Origin: Candidatus Uhrbacteria bacterium
GTDB taxonomy: Bacteria; Patescibacteriota; Patescibacteriia; 2-12-FULL-60-25
Direction of reading: 5' to 3'
DNA length: 37,268 bases
NCBI GenBank assembly: GCA_003231955.1
Contig: QIKL01000020.1
Coordinates: 1 to 37,268, forward strand
The notes beneath the pieces are model-generated. The model was not told the DNA's origin and ran no database searches. It saw nothing but the letters and a program-made list of their open reading frames with translations. The position numbers and the translations under genes are program-made. Positions 34,315 to 37,268 of this stretch are shown piece by piece. The first letter of the stretch is position 1. The number at the start of each line of letters is the position of its first letter.

Positions 34315-35847
34315 ATGTGGTACATCATTATTGCCGTCGCCAGTATTGCAACCGGCGCGCTCCTCGCACGAACATTTGCCTCTGATAAAGCAAAAAAAAT
34401 TCAAGCTCAAATTGATGAGGCTGAAACTAAAGCCAAACAAATCATCGCTCACGCAGAGACTAAGGAACAAAACGTCCTCATTAAAGCCAAAGATAAAGCC
34501 ATTAAAATCCTCGAAGAGGCACGGCTTGAAGAGAAACAGATGACCGAGGAGCTAAAAAAAGATCGCCAAGCACTCGTGGAACGCGAGAATGAATTTGGCA
34601 AAAAAATATTTGAGATTGATGAAAGCCGCAAAACAATTGAGGCTGGTACAATAAAACTCGCTGAAGATAAACAAGAAATAGAACAAATAAAACTCAAGGC
34701 AATGGAACGTCTTGAAGAAGTCTCCGACCTTTCTCGTGATCAAGCCGTGGAACGTATCATGAAAACGATTGAAGAAGAACACGCAGAAGCGCTCATGTCT
34801 CGAATACGTAAAATCGACGAGATGGACACGGAAGAAGTCGAACGCAAGGCAAAAAACATTATCGCCGTCGCGATCCAGCGTATCGCATCCTCAACGGTCT
34901 CTGAGACTACAACAAGTTATGTGGAGCTACCTTCGGATGACATGAAAGGCCGTATTATCGGTAAGGAAGGACGCAATATCAAGGCGCTTGAGTGGCTCAC
35001 GGGCTGCGAACTTATTGTGGACGACACGCCTGGTATCATCACGATCTCGGGGTTTTCCCCCATTCGTCGCCAGGTTGCAAAACGTGCGCTTGCAAAGCTT
35101 CTCAAAGACGGACGAATTCATCCAGGCCGTATAGAGGAAGCAATCGACGAATCCAAACGTGAAATTGCGATTGATATCAAGAAAGCTGGCGAGGATGCGG
35201 TCTTTCAACTCGGCATTCAACTCACGGGGATTGATCCTAAACTCATCCAGATCCTAGGAAGACTTAAATACCGCACGTCATTTGGCCAGAACGCGCTCAT
35301 GCACTCAATTGAGGTCGCCAATATCTCTGCGCTCATGGCGGAAGAACTTAAAGCAGACGTCTCGATTTGCAAAAAAGGCGGGCTTTTTCATGATATCGGC
35401 AAGGGTGTGGATCACGATATACAGGGCGGACACCCTGAACTTGGCTATCAAATCATGAAAAAATTCGGATTGCCCGAAGAGATCTGCTACCAGTCAATCG
35501 GTCATCACGAGGATAAGCCAAAAACACTGGAAGCCGTGATCGTAAAATCCGCGGATGCTATTTCCGGCGCACGTCCAGGTGCACGCAAAGACAATCTTGA
35601 ACTCTATGTAAAGCGATTAGAGGATTTAGAACGTACTGCCGCGTCATTTGAAGGCGTGGAAAAAGTCTATGCGATCCAAGCTGGTCGTGAGATTCGCATC
35701 TTTGTAAACCCCAGCCATATCGATGATATTTCAGCTACGAGATTGGCACGGGACATAGCGAATAAAATCGAAGCGGAATTAAAATATCCCGGCGAGGTCC
35801 GTGTGACTCTCATCCGCGAGACTCGTATTATCGAATACGCAAGATAG
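34315..35847 (+). CDS. rny: Ribonuclease Y
   Basis: The 510-residue product is the membrane-tethered endoribonuclease that starts mRNA decay. It has one N-terminal membrane helix (about 2-20), a long charged coiled coil (about 25-190), a KH RNA-binding domain with GRIIGKEG (212-219) and an HD hydrolase domain with LFHDIGKG (His359, Asp360) and further metal ligands in HHED (397-400). Length and order are typical. Another ATG 4 bp upstream is out of frame. The next gene starts directly after the stop, giving the known rny-ymdB pairing. Confidence 0.96.
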   Translation: MWYIIIAVASIATGALLARTFASDKAKKIQAQIDEAETKAKQIIAHAETKEQNVLIKAKDKAIKILEEARLEEKQMTEELKKDRQALVERENEFGKKIFEIDESRKTIEAGTIKLAEDKQEIEQIKLKAMERLEEVSDLSRDQAVERIMKTIEEEHAEALMSRIRKIDEMDTEEVERKAKNIIAVAIQRIASSTVSETTTSYVELPSDDMKGRIIGKEGRNIKALEWLTGCELIVDDTPGIITISGFSPIRRQVAKRALAKLLKDGRIHPGRIEEAIDESKREIAIDIKKAGEDAVFQLGIQLTGIDPKLIQILGRLKYRTSFGQNALMHSIEVANISALMAEELKADVSICKKGGLFHDIGKGVDHDIQGGHPELGYQIMKKFGLPEEICYQSIGHHEDKPKTLEAVIVKSADAISGARPGARKDNLELYVKRLEDLERTAASFEGVEKVYAIQAGREIRIFVNPSHIDDISATRLARDIANKIEAELKYPGEVRVTLIRETRIIEYAR

Positions 35848-36651
35848 ATGACCTTTTTTAAGATCCTTTTTTTTGGTGACATTATCGGCGCAATCGGACG
35901 CGACGGCGTGATAAGGGCGCTCCAAGAGCTCCGAATGGAACTCTCACCTGATCTTATTATCGCGAACGTTGAGAATCTATCGCATGGCCGTGGTATCTCA
36001 GTAAAAAGTCTCTTGGAACTTGATACAAGCGGTATTGATGCCTACACATCCGGTAACCACGTCTGGGAAAATACTCAGGGGGTAACTTGCTTTGACGATC
36101 CGCGATGGAAGGATCGACTCGTACGTCCAGGCAATATCATTTCTGGACGTCCAGGACGTGGATCGACGATCATTAAAAAATGTGGCGTACGTGTTCTCAT
36201 TATAAATCTCCTTGGCCAGATCTTCATGAAAGACGAAGTCATGAATCCATTCAAAGCCATAGATGGAATTTTACGAGATCCTATGGATGTGGATCTGGCG
36301 CTCATTGACCTCCACGCTGAAGCGACATCAGAAAAAGAAGCCTTTGGCCATTATGTGGATGGCCGAGCGGCCGCTGTATTCGGAACCCATACACACGTCC
36401 CAACCGCGGACCAAAAAATCCTACCTGGCGGAACTGCCTATGTGACAGATATCGGACGGAATGGGGCCATGGACTCGGTAATTGGATTTGAAAAAAATAG
36501 TGCTGTTACGGCATTTTTAGACCCTTCTACTAAATCCTATGGACTTCCCAAACATGGAAAGATCGAGATCAATGCGATACTCCTGACAATTAATATTGAT
36601 GCTAAACGTGCGGCGAGTATTGACCGAATAAGAAAAATTGTTGATGGATAA
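35848..36651 (+). CDS. ymdB: YmdB-family metallophosphoesterase (cyclic-nucleotide phosphodiesterase)
   Basis: The 267-residue protein is a TIGR00282/YmdB-family calcineurin-like phosphoesterase; the B. subtilis homologue is a 2',3'/3',5'-cyclic nucleotide phosphodiesterase that affects biofilm and motility decisions. Metal-binding motifs are FGDIIG (Asp11), NVENLSHGRG, TSGNHVW and GTHTHVPTAD. It starts on the base after the rny stop, so it is translationally coupled. If it cleaves 3',5'-cAMP it could oppose the cyclase at 8393-10399, which is speculation. Confidence 0.94.
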   Translation: MTFFKILFFGDIIGAIGRDGVIRALQELRMELSPDLIIANVENLSHGRGISVKSLLELDTSGIDAYTSGNHVWENTQGVTCFDDPRWKDRLVRPGNIISGRPGRGSTIIKKCGVRVLIINLLGQIFMKDEVMNPFKAIDGILRDPMDVDLALIDLHAEATSEKEAFGHYVDGRAAAVFGTHTHVPTADQKILPGGTAYVTDIGRNGAMDSVIGFEKNSAVTAFLDPSTKSYGLPKHGKIEINAILLTINIDAKRAASIDRIRKIVDG

Positions 36652-36728
36652 GCCATTTCCGAGTATCATCGAAATAGTAAATCTTTCATTCTTTAATCTA
36701 AAATCCCTAAAATCAATTAAGATGTGCC

Positions 36729-36773
36729 GTCCCGATTTTTAAAAGAGTGGGACTGACAGATCGCGATTTTTAA
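36729..36773 (+). promoter_or_regulatory. Inverted and direct repeats upstream of the HU gene
   Basis: GTCCC (36729-36733) faces GGGAC (36749-36753). CGATTTTTAA occurs at 36733-36742 and 36764-36773, 31 bp apart, about three helical turns. This is a reasonable operator or leader structure for the HU gene. Confidence 0.4.
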
Positions 36774-36786
36774 GGATCATCTGCAT

Positions 36787-37125
36787 ATGAATAAAGCAGA
36801 AATCATCTCCCATATTGCGGAAAAAGTAGGTGTGACAAAAAAACAGGCCGAAGACATGATCGAGTGTTTCGTCGATATGGTTACTGATACGCTAAAAAAT
36901 GGCGGAGAAGTGACAATCGCCGGCTTCGGCTCATTTATGTCTAAAGTACGGGCTGGCCGCACGGGTGTAAATCCACGCAATACATCGGAAAAAATCCAAA
37001 TCCCCTCTGTAACCGTACCAAAATTCAAAGCCGGTAAGGGACTAAAGGATGCATTAAAGGCATCAGGCGTGCACGATTCCACACCGCCCGCCCCGCCGAT
37101 TACTCCTCCAACTCCATTAACATAA
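36787..37125 (+). CDS. hup: HU-family DNA-binding protein with proline-rich tail
   Basis: The 112-residue product is a histone-like HU/IHF-family protein that bends and compacts DNA as a dimer. Residues 1-92 are the full HU fold: MNKAEIISHIAEKVGVTKKQ helices, EVTIAGFGSF, a beta arm with RAGRTGVNPRNTSEKIQIP including the intercalating NP, and PKFKAGKGLKDAL. Residues 93-112 add a Pro/Thr-rich tail (PPAPPITPPTPLT) absent from ordinary HU of about 90 residues. It is followed by a terminator and appears monocistronic. Confidence 0.94.
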   Translation: MNKAEIISHIAEKVGVTKKQAEDMIECFVDMVTDTLKNGGEVTIAGFGSFMSKVRAGRTGVNPRNTSEKIQIPSVTVPKFKAGKGLKDALKASGVHDSTPPAPPITPPTPLT

Positions 37126-37134
37126 TCTGTAAAA

Positions 37135-37169
37135 AAAACATCCCCCGAGACAAATCGAGGGGGTGTTTT
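37135..37169 (+). terminator. Terminator after the HU gene
   Basis: AAAACA (37135-37140) and CCCCC (37142-37146) pair with GGGGG (37159-37163) and TGTTTT (37164-37169); T37141 is bulged. The 3' arm ends in TTTT. Confidence 0.8.
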
Positions 37170-37179
37170 GTACTATACA

Positions 37180-37234
37180 GGTGCTAAGAAGCAATACCAT
37201 GTCTCCGTCTCCTTTTGGAGAAAACAATAGCACC
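37180..37234. repeat. Nested stem-loop near the right edge
   Basis: GGTGCTA (37180-37186) faces TAGCACC (37228-37234), and inside it TCTCC-TTTT-GGAGA (37208-37221) forms a small hairpin. The function is unknown and the element is close to the window edge. Confidence 0.5.
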
Positions 37235-37268
37235 ACACTAGCCGCAGATTAAACTTCTGGAACTCTTG

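Noticed and set aside
34052-34543. 163-residue open frame on the plus strand before and into rny
   Set aside because: Its second half is a shadow of rny, the translation is low-complexity Lys/Leu/Ser, and no domain is seen.
37180-37234. Possible tRNA because of the 7-bp acceptor-like stem ending in TAGCACC followed by A
   Set aside because: The span is only 55 nt and there is no D-arm or GTTC-type T-loop.
1-37268. Recoding of TGA as glycine, known in some Patescibacteria
   Set aside because: TGA ends several genes at precise ATGA overlaps and no in-frame TGA is needed in conserved proteins, so the standard bacterial code fits.

Overview
The window reads as a chromosomal segment of a small-genome bacterium, most likely a member of the Patescibacteria (Candidate Phyla Radiation). 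This is inferred from compact core genes, very tight overlaps, an RNase J plus RNase Y RNA-decay set, an rny-ymdB pair, a four-domain S1, a short TruB, large secreted propeller/Ig-like proteins, and an almost complete lack of Shine-Dalgarno sequences. The standard code is used: TGA acts as a stop in several ATGA gene overlaps. No 16S rRNA or tRNA is present, so a finer taxonomic call is not possible.

Layout. (1) 1-3.8 kb is AT-rich and accessory: a type I restriction-modification pair (hsdM and a clipped hsdS, minus strand), a stretch with two related hairpins bracketed by 11-bp direct repeats, and a divergent tyrosine recombinase. (2) 3.8-4.2 kb holds a consensus-like promoter followed by a strongly foldable stretch (GNRA-capped hairpin, 11-bp long-range stem), either a free RNA or the leader of the RNase J gene. 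(3) 4.2-7.5 kb: RNase J with a long disordered N-terminus, then trpS. (4) 12.4-7.7 kb, minus strand: an operon of a FecR-domain/Ig-like surface protein, a CHASE2 adenylate cyclase and a DedA membrane protein. (5) 12.4-12.9 kb: the RNase P RNA gene with promoter and hairpin. (6) 12.96-16.65 kb: three glycan genes (polyprenyl-phosphate sugar transferase and two glycosyltransferases). (7) 16.9-20.5 kb: a 1207-residue secreted protein with a seven-bladed YVTN-type propeller and five Ig-like modules. (8) 21-27 kb: S1, FtsH, a polytopic membrane protein and a PilB/GspE-type ATPase. (9) 33.3-27 kb, minus strand: infB, trxA-trxB-gdh, tsaD-tsaE. (10) 33.4-37.1 kb: truB, rny-ymdB and an HU-family protein.

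How it fits together. Much of the core is RNA metabolism and translation (RNase J, RNase Y, RNase P RNA, TrpRS, S1, IF-2, TruB, TsaD/TsaE). The envelope part (glycan synthesis, secreted propeller/Ig protein, FecR protein with cyclase, DedA, pilus ATPase) suggests investment in the cell surface and in sensing at it. The least explained items are the foldable region before rnj, the hairpin module beside the recombinase, the FecR-cyclase pair and the recently duplicated propeller blades.
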